DNA of 64,000 bases, taken from assembly GCF_003086295.3 (NCBI RefSeq), contig NC_092055.1, positions 119,270,692 to 119,334,691 on the forward strand, in the 5' to 3' direction. Position 1 is the first letter of the stretch. Every line of letters starts with the position of its first letter. Both the position numbers and the translations under genes were made by a program. This DNA comes from Arachis hypogaea. Its lineage: Eukaryota > Streptophyta > Magnoliopsida > Fabales > Fabaceae. Positions 47,349 to 59,298 of the stretch are shown piece after piece. The notes under the pieces are model-generated. The model searched no databases and was not told the origin of the DNA. It worked only from the letters and a program-made list of their open reading frames with translations.

Positions 47349-50300
47349 GAAACCATCAGGAACATATAAAAAAGGCCTAAAAATCACAACTGCATGGCGA
47401 CACTATCACCCATTCAGACCCAAATAGAAATCCAAATCCCAAAAAATCACTGGAATAGAAGATATACATAAAATTTACTGCAAAACTGCAAGAGATAACT
47501 GCACAAGAATGCTCCTTCAAAACTCAAAAAGCATAGAAATTGACTTGTAACAACCACCAAATAGCACCAACCATTCTGTAGTGTCAGAAGTTAAGAATAC
47601 ACACACAGAAGGGCTACTTACAAGGGCCAGTAAAACAAATTTCATAAACAAATCCACGAAAAAGACGAAACGGCTTTCCAAGACGAAAGTGAAAAACACA
47701 GGTGAGCAGAAAATGCAGACCTTAAAAACATCGTTCTGCTTTTACTTCTTCTGCTAGAGAAGATGAGGGGTGCACTTGAACCATGGCATACTACAGCAAC
47801 CACTACATTTGCACATGGAAAGTATCTTCACCAGACTACAGATATCAAATAACAATAAAGATGCAAGACAGAGACAAGAATCAAAGAATCAAAACCAATT
47901 ATCCTGCGCCCAGGAAAAAAACCACCATAACTGCTGTAGAACCACCAATCACCCCAACCATTCCCTGAACACCCTTTTCTCTGCATACAAGAGTACTCAC
48001 TCAAACTGCACAGAAGTTAGTCCCCAATTCTCCAAACAAGAGAAAAATACAAAAGGCATATCAGAAAAGTTCATATTTCAGAAACAGCTACCAACTCCTG
48101 AATGCCACTGTGATCTTCGTTCCCCCAAGATAGAAATCAGCCAAAAATGGGATTCGCGAACTACACAGAAACAAGTTCGCAAAAAATGATAGTAAACCTC
48201 AATAAAAAAAAAACTTCATAATTCATCATGAATTATTAAACTCCTGAACCCTTTGCTACCACGGTAATATCCAAATCCCTAGCAACAAGAACATTCCCTC
48301 ACCAAAATTCACCTGAGGCTACAACAAAATTCCATGCAAAGTTAAGAGGCAATCAAGTCCCCCGAGGAGGAAAATTAATATAGATGAATAAGAGCATCAT
48401 TTCCATTTCAAACTTCAGTTACTTACTGTGCTAACCTACATTATAAAATTTGAGGTATTTTCACAAAGAATACTACTAACTTGACAAATCACAAAGAACT
48501 GAATAGAGATCTTCAAACCAAGAAGCATATAATCATAACACAAAACAAATGACCATGTCTAACCGGGTGTATCTGACCACCTTAAGATCCTGCATTCAAA
48601 ATAAATGTAGAAGTAATCCAGACAAGAACCGCATGCAATCAATAAGCAGAAAAGGACGATTCACAGATGTAGAAGAGTAGAATAGATGCGAGTGTTTCTA
48701 GTGTATTCTTTTGTTTGTTGTGTGTGGTGTTGGGGGTAGAAGTCACCAGTTGTGCTGTAAATCTTTCACTACTCCAAAGTGATGCTAAGCTGATTATTTA
48801 AAACCATAGAAGGAATTGTGGTAGTGAGCTGAATATTTAAAACCCATAGAAAGTCGAAAGAGAGGTTAAGTTGAAGTGAGATGGTAAGCTGAATTATTTA
48901 AAACCCATAGGAAGTCGAAAGAGATGTTAAATTGAACATTTAAAATCCAAATGCAAATCCCAGCTCCTGCCAAATATAACTAGAAAAATGGACAAGATTA
49001 AGGTGAAAATACAGAAAAATTATAATAACCAGTTAAAAGTCACCAGTTAAACTTAGGTCTTCAAGACCAAAATCCAATTACAGATCCCAGATACTGCTGA
49101 ATATGAGTGCCAAATGTTAGAAGAGAGAGAGAAAAAGTCAAGTTGAAAATCCAAAGAAAGAAAAAGCTTTTAATATAGATCCAAACAAAAGCTTTAAAAA
49201 CCCGGCCCAGTTATACTCAAATACTTCAATACTCCAAAGTGACGTTGAGTTGAACATTTAAATTCCAATTGCAAATCCCAGCCAAACACAAGACAGTACC
49301 ATAGAAGAACAACAGAGAGATAAAAACCCAAAAAAAATTTTAATAACCAGTTAGAAGTCACCAGTTACACTTAGATCCTTCAACACCTAAACCTGCTGAA
49401 TATATTAGCCAAATGTAGAAGATCGGAAGAGGATACTTCCGATTCAATTATGAATCCCTAAACCTGCTGAACATGAAAGACAAACGTAGAAAAACAGAGA
49501 AGAAAAATTAAGTTGAAGATCCAAACAAAGAAGCTTTAAAAACCAGTCCCGGTTATACTTTAAATCCTTCGATACTCCAAATTGAACCCCAGCTCCTGCC
49601 AAACATAAGACACTGAACCCCAGAAGAATGGAAGAAATCATGGTGAAAATCCACAAAAGAAAAAATTAATAACCAGTTAAAGTCATCAGTTATACTTGCG
49701 TCCTTAACACCCAGAGTCCAATTACAAATCCCTTATCCTACCGAACGAAAGAGAATTTTTGAAAATCCAAACAAAAATGCAGCAGCTTTAAAAACCAGTC
49801 CCAATTATACTTAAATCCTTCAGTACTCCAAAGTGATGTTTAGGTTGAAGATTTAAAACCCATAGAAAGTCCAATTGCAAATCCATGCTCCTGCCAAACA
49901 TAAGACACTGAACCGTAGAAAAACAAAAGAGATTAAGGTGAAGATCCAGAAAAACCAGTCACCAGTTATGCTTAGGTCCTTCAATACCCAAGTCCAAATA
50001 CAAATCCCTGTTCCTGCCGAATATATAAGAGAGCCAAACGTAGAACAAAAGACAAGATTAAGTTGAAAATCCAGACAAGGAGAAGCTTTAAAAACTATAG
50101 GACAAAAATTTGAAAACCACCATTCTGAAGTCACTCATTTAGGTAGAAAATCCTAGTTAAACCATCCAAGAAGAGGTCCTTCAATATTTCAAAGTCGACT
50201 TACAATTTCCAGATGCTGCCAAACACATGGTACTCAATATGGAAGAGTGAAAGAGATGAACAGAAAAGAAGTTTCTAGTTATGCACAAAAAACAAAATCA

Positions 50301-50822
50301 TAGTTGCAATTTCCCTAATAGAAAGTGAAATCAAAGACATCATGGTTACAGTTTCCCTTAGTAGTGAAGTAAAATCAAGACAAAACCTAATAACAGAAAA
50401 TCCTTCAATACTTAACATGCAAGAACAGTTTAAGGCCATCACAACAATCCATAACAGTTTTAACATAATTCAGACCCCTCACAGCGTTCAAGCAAAATTC
50501 TCCAATTAAGGGTAGTGTGACCAATTATGGCAAACGCATATGCAGAGAGCTGAAAATAAATGAAAGAAACAGCTTGTCAAACTGATGGAAGACCAGATCA
50601 AACAAAAACACAAGTGTGAGAACCAATGGCACAGTTTGTTGAGAACAAAATCTTGCTCCTGAACCCCCAAAGTTAATCTCCAATACACTCGGTCGTTTAA
50701 CTGCACAAAAGCATCTTCACGATTCAAATTCCAATACTTCATCCAAAGAGAAAACACCACCAAAAAAAGTTGAACTAAAATCAAATCCTCTTATCCTTAT
50801 TAGTGAGACTGACAACTGATAA

Positions 50823-50839
50823 CCCCCCCCCCCCCCCCC
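50823..50839. repeat. Poly-C tract (C17)
   Basis: Seventeen C residues. The matching site in copy 1 (about 6930) has six. Confidence 0.95.
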
Positions 50840-52862
50840 ACAACCGATGCACCGCGTGATTCTGCTGAGAGATAGCTGGAAGCATAAACAACTATACAAT
50901 TCGTGTCATCGAATCCAATAACTTTTATGTGCTCGGCCAAAAATAAAAAGCGATAAAAAGCAAAATTGAGTATATATGATACTGTCAGCGACGACCAATA
51001 AGTGCTCATTAAACGCTTACTCTCCTATCTTGAAAGTGTGTCAACAAATAGGATGAGGGAACAACAGGTTGGGCCTATCGTCATTCTCAAAACTAACAAT
51101 ATACCGAGGTAGAAGTCACCATATGAATGAGTATGGTAGTCAAAAGTATCGATCGGTAGACAACACTGCAAAGGAACAGGAATTGACATGTTCATACTAA
51201 ATACATGGAAAGAAAATAGAAGAGACAATAGAAAAGATCCGGGGCATTCAAACTCCAGGTACAAGTCACCAACTCCTCAAACTCCAGGAACAAGTCACCA
51301 ACTCCACATCTAACTCGGTTACACGGACAATGTTAACGATCGTAACACTGCAAGAAAACAGGTTCAAATTGAACTTTGCACGAACCATTAATGCTAAATA
51401 ATAAATATGGCAGAAAAATTCAGTAGAGAAGACATGTTTAATCTAGATCATGAGCCTGTATTATTTTTCCAGAGCTTTTTTCCAAATCATATCTTCCTTT
51501 TCCAAAATTCTAAATCACTGCAACCAATGAAAAGCATTGGAGGTCATAAACAACGTGAAACAACTATATAATCAAGTTATTTTTATAATATTTAGGGGAT
51601 AGAAAGAAAAAAGAATAATATAACAAGGACATATCAATCTCGGAATCTTGAACAGTCTCGGTGCAATCCCATACCCTTCAATTGGTTCCTAAGGAAAAGA
51701 GAAACAAAAACCGATTTCCAAGCACGAGAAAATAACAAAGGAAATAACACAGTAGCAAATTTAAAATTTAAAAAAGCAAAAATTAAACAAATGAACCAGG
51801 CAAGTGCAAAAGCATATCACCAGGATGCACTCAACACCCATGATTGGACAACACTGCACAGGAAACCAACGACATTTAATTCAAATGCTGCTAGCACAGT
51901 AGGTTGGAATGAACAAAAAGGAAAGGAAGAGTTCGAAAAACTGTTTTAGGAAACTAGATTCCATTCACGGTATGCTTCGTGCTCAACAACAAGGCTACAA
52001 TGCTGCATAGAATATAGCTACATTTTAATTCACAATGCATGCTGCTTTAATATTTAGTTAAATGATCAAGGAAATAAAATGTATAGAGAATCAGATTGCT
52101 TTTATGGAATTAGATATATGGTCCTCGGGTCTTGCAAAATACACTGCAAACCAAGCAAAAACAAGCAAATCTAAATCTCTCCGGGAATAAGAACAGTACA
52201 GAATAGGAGAATTTTCAGGAAAAAAAACAAGGATTCAGAGAGTTCTCAGTTTCTTTTGGGCAAAAGTAGAATTCATCCTCCAAACCCCAACAAAAAGCGA
52301 GCATTCATAATCCAGATAATGTCGCCTTTAACAATCAACAGCTGCATGAAAGAAAAGCCATGTTCAAACAACACAACTATCCCTGAACCAGATCATCAAA
52401 TTAGAAAAGCTCAACCAAACTTCTGGGTCAAGAAAGATCTTAAACGAAGCCAACACATCATCCACATAATTCGCTACACCTGAAGAGAGAAAATCACAAT
52501 TCCAATCCAGCAAACAAGAATAGCACCCTGTCCATATGTTCATCGCCTGGTTCTTTTCCCTGTGAAACTGTAACCATTCCCAAGATTATCGAATCCAGAA
52601 AGAAGCATCTTGATCAGCAGCTAAGTAAATCCAAAATCCACAAATCCAATAATAGTTCTATAAAAATTCACAGGAAAAACAAATCAAAGAACACTCCTCC
52701 CCAAGCAATATGAAGAACATCAAAGAAATGAAATGCACAGGAACAAAGACGCTAGACACAGAGAACACTAAAGCCAGTTAGAAGTCACCATTATACATGA
52801 ATGCCTGTTGCCAAAAGTATGATTGGAAGACAACACTGCGAATGAACAGATGAAATTCAATT

Positions 52863-52887
52863 CTTTTTTTTTTTTTTTTTGGTGACT
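52863..52887 (-). mobile_element. 25-bp retroposon stub with target duplication
   Basis: C, T17 then GGTGACT, flanked by AGATGAAATTCAATT (52848-52862) and AGATGAAAATTCAATT (52888-52903). Block copy 1 has a single uninterrupted GAAATTCAATTGATATC at this site (about 9005), the empty state. Read on the minus strand the insert is AGTCACC plus a poly(A) tail, that is, the extreme 3' end of a LINE or SINE. Confidence 0.85.
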
Positions 52888-54749
52888 AGATGAAAATTCA
52901 ATTGATATCTGCATACTTATGCATATGAACTAGCAAAAAAATAAAAAACCAAGAGACAAGAGATCCCAGTGCGTCCAAACTCCAGGTACAATGTTACTTG
53001 ACCAAAACAATAGCACTGCAAGAGAACAAGTTCAAATTTAATTTTGCATGACCATTAACGCAAGATAGTTAAAAAAGAAAAGTTAATCAGATTATGAGCC
53101 TGTTTTTTATTTTGAGCCTTCCTGCCATATATCTTCTATCCATTATTCCAGATTTCTGCAACCAATTTAAAGCATTGCAGGCCATAAACAAGATAACTCC
53201 GTAATCAAACTATTATTTAATCCTAAAAAAAAATTGATGCATATGTTAGAAGGGAATTATCAATTTCAGAATCTTGGACACATCGCCTAAGTGCAATCCC
53301 CATATCCTTCAATCCTTCAATTGGTTCCTAAAGCAAAAAAGAGAAACATAAACCGATTTCCAAGAAGGACAGAATTATAAAGGAAACAACAAAGAACCAA
53401 AGCCAATTATTTAAATTTAAAAAAAAAAAGAGCAAAACTTAAACAAATGAACCAGACAAGTGCAAGAAACATATCGACCAGGATCAGACAAAACTGCATA
53501 GGAAACACATCCACATTTAATTCACAATGCTAGCACAGTAGGTTGGGAAAAAAATGCAGGGAAAGAAAGCTTAGAAAAACTGTTCTTGATCTCTATCCTC
53601 TGTATGTGTCGCACTCAAAACAACCACGCTTCAAGATGGACAACGCTGCATAGAATATAGATTCACATTTTAATTCACATGCATGATTTATAATTTATTT
53701 ATAATTGAATCTAAAAAAGGGTAAAAGTAGAGGATTTGTTCTGTTTTACGGAATTAGATATCTAGTCGTCCATATCGAAAATTGCCGAAAATTCTTTCCA
53801 ATATCTCCAATCTACAAATCTCCAACCTCCCAAATACACTGCAAACCAAGCAAAACCGAAGCTAAATCCCCCTACAATAATAGTGATAAGAACAGTCGAA
53901 GAATAGAAGTTTTAGGGGGAAAAAAAAAGCAAGGATTTGTTCTCGGTTTCTTCGGATCTAGGCAAACGCAGAATTCATCCTCCAATCACCAACAGAAAGC
54001 AACCGTTCACAATCTAGATCGCCTGAATAATCAGGAAAACAGTCCCGTAAAAGAAAAGCCATGTTCGACCAGCAAAACCGTAGCTAAATCTCTACACAAG
54101 AACAATAGTTGAAGAATAGGAGAAGTTTCAGAAAAAGCTAGGATAAAGAGAGTTCTCAGTTTCTTTGGATCTAGGAAGAAGCAGAATTCATCCTCCAATC
54201 ACCGACAAAAAGCAAGCATTCACAATCGAGATCTCGCCTGAACAATCAGGCAAACAGTTCCGTGAAAAAAAGAGGTCATGTTCAACAACACAGAACCGTA
54301 ACAGAACAGATCATCAAATTAGAAGAGCTCAAACAAACTTCCAGATCGGAAAAGATCTTCAATTCAGCTAACAGATCAACCAGAAGAATTAGCCACACCT
54401 AAGTAGAGAAAATCATAATTCCAATCTAGCAAACAAGAATAACACCCGTTCATATGTTCATCACGTAGTTCTTCTCCCTGAGGCAAATCCACAAGCCACA
54501 AATTCGAATACAGTTCTATAAAAGGAATCTGATTGTAATTCACAGCAAAAACATATTGAATGTTCTAGATCATGGATGAAATCTTGAAATCGGGAACCAT
54601 AGAGAACAACACGAAGACTATTAAAGCAAATATTCACAAATGTGAGGAAGAGTAGAATTAGCTAAAAGATAGACTCAACCGAAACCATTGCACCAACGCT
54701 TTCAAAATAACCTACAATGCAGTAGTAAGAGAATTAAGAAAACGCAGGT

Positions 54750-54758
54750 GTTTATATA
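54750..54758 (-). promoter_or_regulatory. Candidate TATA box of the block-2 transcription unit
   Basis: TATATAAAC on the minus strand, at the same place and in the same context (CTTCGTATATAAACACCTGC) as in copy 1. The upstream AACCGTCC-type repeats are more diverged here. Confidence 0.55.
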
Positions 54759-54984
54759 CGAAGGGATGGGTGAGGATGGGCGGCTATGATTAACTCGGTG
54801 GGTGAGAGAATGAACGGTTCTGACTTCTGATGCGATTAAAAACATAGTCGCGTTGATTTCACGCGGTTTTCCTATTGAGGCGGTGGAAAGACGTTGAAGA
54901 GTTTGGTGTTAGCCTGTCAGCCTGTCAGGTAAGAGTGTTGAAGATTCGACCCAATCCGAAACTCGGTCCGGAATCAAGATATTT

Positions 54985-55013
54985 TATCCTGGTTTTTTTT
55001 TTTTTTTATCCTG
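54985..55013. repeat. Poly-T insertion between TATCCTG repeats
   Basis: TATCCTG, G plus T14, then TATCCTG. The copy-1 equivalent has no such T run. It may be another poly(A)-tail insertion. Confidence 0.5.
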
Positions 55014-55527
55014 TTTAAGTTTGTAATTTTTATTCAATATTATTTGTAGATTGATTTCCGATTACGTTTTAGGTCACCTGGTCTAAAGTTGTATTTTATA
55101 ATAAAAACATATATTTTAAAGTCAAATAAATATATATATTTGTACTATTTACGAAAAATATTATTTTTTATTTAAATTTAAAATTTATTTAATAAAAAAT
55201 ATTTTTTGATATATTTAAACTCATATTTTTTTATTTATGCAAATACTAAATAAAAATATAAAATAAAAAATTTATAAAATAATTAGATTAATTAAAAAAT
55301 ATATAATATCCATAAATTAATGTCTTAATTTTTATTAAAAAATGTATATGTAAATTTTTTTTAAACATCTAAAATTTTAATTTATATCTGCAGTATTAAT
55401 TATTGTATATTTATAGACTATAAATTTAATCTTGTATTAAATAAAATTTAAACATTATTTATATTTAAATTTTATTCAACAATAAAAAAATATAAAAAAA
55501 TACAATTAATAATAAAAAATATTAATT

Positions 55528-55541
55528 TTTTTTGGTGACTG
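55528..55541 (-). mobile_element. Second retroposon stub with 15-bp target duplication
   Basis: T6 GGTGACT G, flanked by TAAAAAATATTAATT (55513-55527) and TAAAAAATACTAATT (55542-55556), matching 14 of 15. It has the same AGTCACC-poly(A) tail as the stub at 52863, pointing to one active LINE/SINE family. Confidence 0.65.
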
Positions 55542-55565
55542 TAAAAAATACTAATTGATTAAACG

Positions 55566-55567
<2 letters not shown>

Positions 55568-55625
<58 letters not shown>
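55568..55625. repeat. (TA)n microsatellite
   Basis: A pure TA tract of about 58 bases. Confidence 0.97.
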
Positions 55626-55629
<4 letters not shown>

Positions 55630-56890
55630 ATACATTCTTTTTTATTAATATTAAAAAAAATCTTTCACTTTGCATAAAAACTTATGATTGAATCACAGTA
55701 ATCTTTATGAATCCTTATTAAATGTATGAACTTGTACGTTAATTGATTATGTCTAATAAAAAAATTAGATTAATTAATTGTCACTTAAAAATGTATGATA
55801 AAATAAATAATTTTGATTATGTATGATTTGTGAATAATTTAATTAATACATGATAATAATTTTTTTAAATAATAATGCATTCATGCAAATAATAATATAA
55901 TAAGAATAATAATAATAATTATTGTTAATTATAATTATAAATTTATTTAATAATAATAATCATAGGTTTGATCTGTTTTAAAATAGAAAAACTGATATTT
56001 TAATTAATACTAAATTAACAGTTAAAATAATTAACAATTAATATAATTATATATTTATTATAGTCATTAATTATAGCTATTAATTTTAATATATTTTATA
56101 TCTATAATTACTTTGTTTTATATATAAATTTATATTCATTAACAACTAAATTTTAATTTGATGAGTATTTTTTTTATACGTTAATAAAATTTTTAGTGCA
56201 ACTGTTAATATTTTACAGAATTGTTTAGGTATTAATAATTTAAAATTATACACAAATAAAGCTACTATTTATTATTTGTTCGTGATAACTTCACATAATT
56301 GATTAAAATATTTGTCAAATCTTAAATTATTCTTAATAGATATTTTATTACAACGTTAATAAAATTGTTTAGTACAACTGATAGTATTCTTTAGAACACA
56401 GTTTTTGTTAGATTAATAATTTAAAAGTATAATTTACTATTAGCAATATTTTTTAATTTAACTATGGATTTTTTTTAGTTATTCTCATTAATGGTATTGT
56501 ATTGACACACCAAAAGAGTGGTAGTTTCTAAAAAAAATATCATAATATATTATAAATATATTTTGACTATGAAAAATTTAAAAAAAGAACATTTAAACTC
56601 ATTACTAATCTTTGAAATTACATTTTCAAGATTAACATATCTTTAAAAATTGAACCTAAATTGAGAAAACTCAATCTCATTATATTCTTCACTTCTTTAA
56701 AATGTTTTGCCTCTAAAATTTAGACTCATGAACCTTATATGTGACACTATATATAACTTTTAGTTACAGGAAATTAATTATTAATTATTGAAATTGATAA
56801 TTATATTATAATTATTATCTATTAGAATGACTAATAATTAAGATAATTGACAATTGGTATAATTATAAAGAAGATTTTTTCAAAATAAGT
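55626..56890. other. AT-rich spacer, no gene seen
   Basis: Very AT-rich, with no ORF, TIR or RNA gene recognised. Confidence 0.5.
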
Positions 56891-56892
56891 TG

Positions 56893-57960
56893 AGAAAAGC
56901 ATGGTTCTGAAAAATCGGACCGGACCGGTTGGTCGAACTAATTCAACCCGGAACCGGCAATGTAAGCGGTCTGGTCCTCCTTTTATAACCGCTCGAGAGA
57001 AAATCGTTGAAAAACCGTCGAACCGGCCAGTTGGACCGGATCAGTAATCGGTCGGTTTCCCTAATACGACGCCGTTTTTTAATTTGTTAAAAAAAAAAAA
57101 AAGAAAACCCGATCCACTCGTGAACCAACCCACCTCTTCCCCCATTCATTCATCTCAATCCATCGTCGCCGAACCCTAGCCCTCTGAACCCTAGCCCTCC
57201 ATCGTCGCCGCCGTTCTCAGGTTGTCAGCGCCGCCGCCGTTCTCAGGTCCTCAGCACCGCCGCTTCTTCCTCTTCTCCGTGTCCGGAACCCAGTAACTCG
57301 GCAGGTCTTCTTCGTCTTCGCTGGCTTCTCGAACCCAGGTGAGTGGCTCCTCGTCTTCATCTTCTCTGAACTTCTTCTTCAATTTTTGTTCCATATTTCT
57401 TCAATTCTTCTTGGGTCTTGGCTTGAAGTTTGGTTCTTCAATTCTTCTTCTTCGGTCTTCGGTCTTCGTTCTTCGTTCTTCGGTCTTCTTTGTATGTATG
57501 GTTCTGATTGCTGTACAGATTTGTATGTATGGATCGGCGCCCATCCTCCATTGGATTCGCCCTACTCGCGGTCGTCCTGTCGCCATTGCCTCGTCACGAT
57601 TGTCTCGAAGGTCAGTGGCTTTGGTGTGCACTTGTTCTTCGATTTTGTTTTTTTTTTTTGAATCTCTGTTCTGAAATCAACAGATCATTGAATGATTATA
57701 GGGTTTTGTGTTTTGTTGAAGTCATTGATTTTCTCTGACTTTGGTGTGCTACTGTAGGTTTTGGGTTCTGGTGTGTTGCAGTGTGTTTTGTGGCTCTACT
57801 GTGCTGTTGCTTTGTGTTTTGATTGAGATCGTTGAATGATTATTTGATTTTTGGGTTCTGGCTTTGCTGTGCTGCTGCTGCTGCTTTGTGTTTTTGTAAA
57901 ATTTGTAGATGATTATTTGATTATTTAGCTCAGGGTTGTATGTTTTGTGTTTTGTGTTTT
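56893..57960 (+). mobile_element. hAT-like element, left part with leader
   Basis: CATGGTTCTGAAAAATCGGACCGGACCGG-type start (at 56900), CCGGTT-rich subterminal repeats, then a GC-rich leader (57120-57350) with duplicated GAACCCTAGCCCTC and CGCCGCCGTTCTCAGG. This is like the 5' region of the element at 25057. No transposase and no right end are recognised. The right limit is only where the PR-10 fragment begins. Confidence 0.5.
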
Positions 57961-58045
57961 AGATTACATAGAAAAAACCAATTACTTGAAACACTTGCAC
58001 ACAAACATGCCCAGAAAAAACAACTGCAACATTGAACAAAGTGTT

Positions 58046-58235
58046 CTAATATTGAGCAGGATTGGGCAAGTCGTAACCCTCAATAGCCTTGAAGAGAGCT
58101 TCACCCTTGGCCTTACCCTTCTTCATGTCTTCCTCGTCAGGCTTCACATCTCCTTTGGAGTGGAACTTCACACTCAGCTTCCCAATGGATTCTCTGTTTG
58201 GGTCCTTCTACCAACAACACTGTAGTTGTTCTGCT
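58046..58235 (-). pseudogene. PR-10 (Bet v 1-like) gene 3' fragment
   Basis: On the minus strand one frame reads ESIGKLSVKFHSKGDVKPDE, then KGKAKGEALFKAIEGY, ending NPAQY and a stop at 58046-58048. Upstream, NNYSVVG is followed directly by VEGP, with about 15 expected residues missing and a frameshift before ESIGK. The pattern is the C-terminal beta strand plus long helix of PR-10 proteins, a family that includes peanut Ara h 8. Only the last third is present and no N-terminal exon is nearby. It is a captured or relict piece. Confidence 0.8.
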
Positions 58236-58239
58236 GCTG

Positions 58240-58869
58240 TTGCAATTTTTTTCTCAGTAAACTCATAAGCATTGAACTGTGCTGTTTTCCCTCAAATTAA
58301 TTTTGGTTCGTGTGATTTAATTGGTGTTTAGGGTACAAAGTGAAACTAGTTAAGCATTACTTGCCTAGTCCAATATGTATGCTCTATAGTTCCCTAGAGT
58401 AAACATTTTGTGAATTCATAAATATCATAATGTTTCTTGGAGACAAATCCACAGAGGGAGCATTGTATAATCTCATGTTAACAACAGAGACAAAAATTCA
58501 CCTCACTACACTATATAATCATGCATCCAAGCTCATATCTATTTCCAGTTAGTTTGTAGTTTTGTACTATAAGTGATTTGTACATATCATAGTAAAATAA
58601 AAAATAACATTGGTTACAATTGTTTATTGAAAATGTGCAAACTTAAGTCATGAAAGTTGTTTGTATAATGTGAGATCTCAATAAATAAGTAGCTTTGCAT
58701 TGTATTCAATGATTATTTGAACCTTCAGTGTTGTCATCTTATCTATGTTTATGCTATTAATTCATCTCTACATGTTGCTTGACGTATTCTAAAATCGATC
58801 AAAAGGCATTGTTGTATCATGTCTTACTTATTTGTCAAGTATATTAGTATATTTTGTAATATTAATGTA
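58240..58869. other. Spacer, nothing recognised
   Basis: No ORF or repeat identified before the truncated LTR. Confidence 0.4.
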
Positions 58870-59142
58870 TTTATGTGATTAATTCCTCTTTTCTTGCAAT
58901 TTACTTTTCTTATTCCTTATTCAAAACCCCAAAAGATACTTTTCCAAAACCAATAGCAACATACTTCCCTGCAATTCCTTGAGAGACGACCCGATGTTTG
59001 AATACTTCGGTTATTATTTTTATTGGGGTTTGTTACTTGTGACAAACAATTTTTTGCATAAAAGGATTCTTTGTTGGTTTAGATACTATACTTGCAACGA
59101 GGATTTATTGTGAAATTCTAAATCGTCAAAATCCGTTCATCA
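58870..59142 (+). repeat. Truncated 5' LTR (3' part only)
   Basis: Contains CTTGAGAGACGACCCGATGT, TTTGTTACTTGTGACAA and TACTTGCAACGAGG, then ends TTCATCA at 59142 just before the primer site. These are U5-type motifs of legume Athila/Calypso LTRs. The left edge is approximate. Confidence 0.65.
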
Positions 59143-59145
59143 AAA

Positions 59146-59163
59146 TGGCGCCGTTGCCGGGGA
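59146..59163 (+). other. Primer-binding site (tRNA-Asp type)
   Basis: TGGCGCCGTTGCCGGGGA, 3 bases after the LTR end. This is the standard PBS of Athila-like elements, complementary to the 3' end of tRNA-Asp. Confidence 0.85.
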
Positions 59164-59298
59164 ATTGTAAACCTGTGTCTTATTATTGGTTATTGTGAAT
59201 AATTTTGCTTTTTCGTTTCTTTGTTAGTTGTTTCTAGTTTTAGGAATTTATTCTCATTATTTTCTTATTAGTTTTTGTTTTTACTTTATTTTGTTACT

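Larger units (their letters stand above)
47349..54915 (-). repeat. 7.5-kb duplicated block, copy 2 (probable non-coding transcription unit)
   Basis: Collinear and direct with 3590-11060. It starts GAAACCATCAGG and ends GGTGTTAGCCT. Weaker similarity extends to about 55125. It has the same 150-bp repeats, the same ~1.7-kb internal duplication and the same minus-strand promoter. It lacks the AG tract and the 146-bp duplication of copy 1, and instead has a poly-C tract and a tiny retroposed insertion. No ORF is shared with copy 1 at useful length, which supports a non-coding nature. Confidence 0.87.

Noticed and set aside
52881..52887. Link between the GGTGACT of the retroposon stubs and the AAGTCACC repeats of the blocks
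   Set aside because: The shared 7-mer is short and the surrounding bases differ. The stub is a later insertion.
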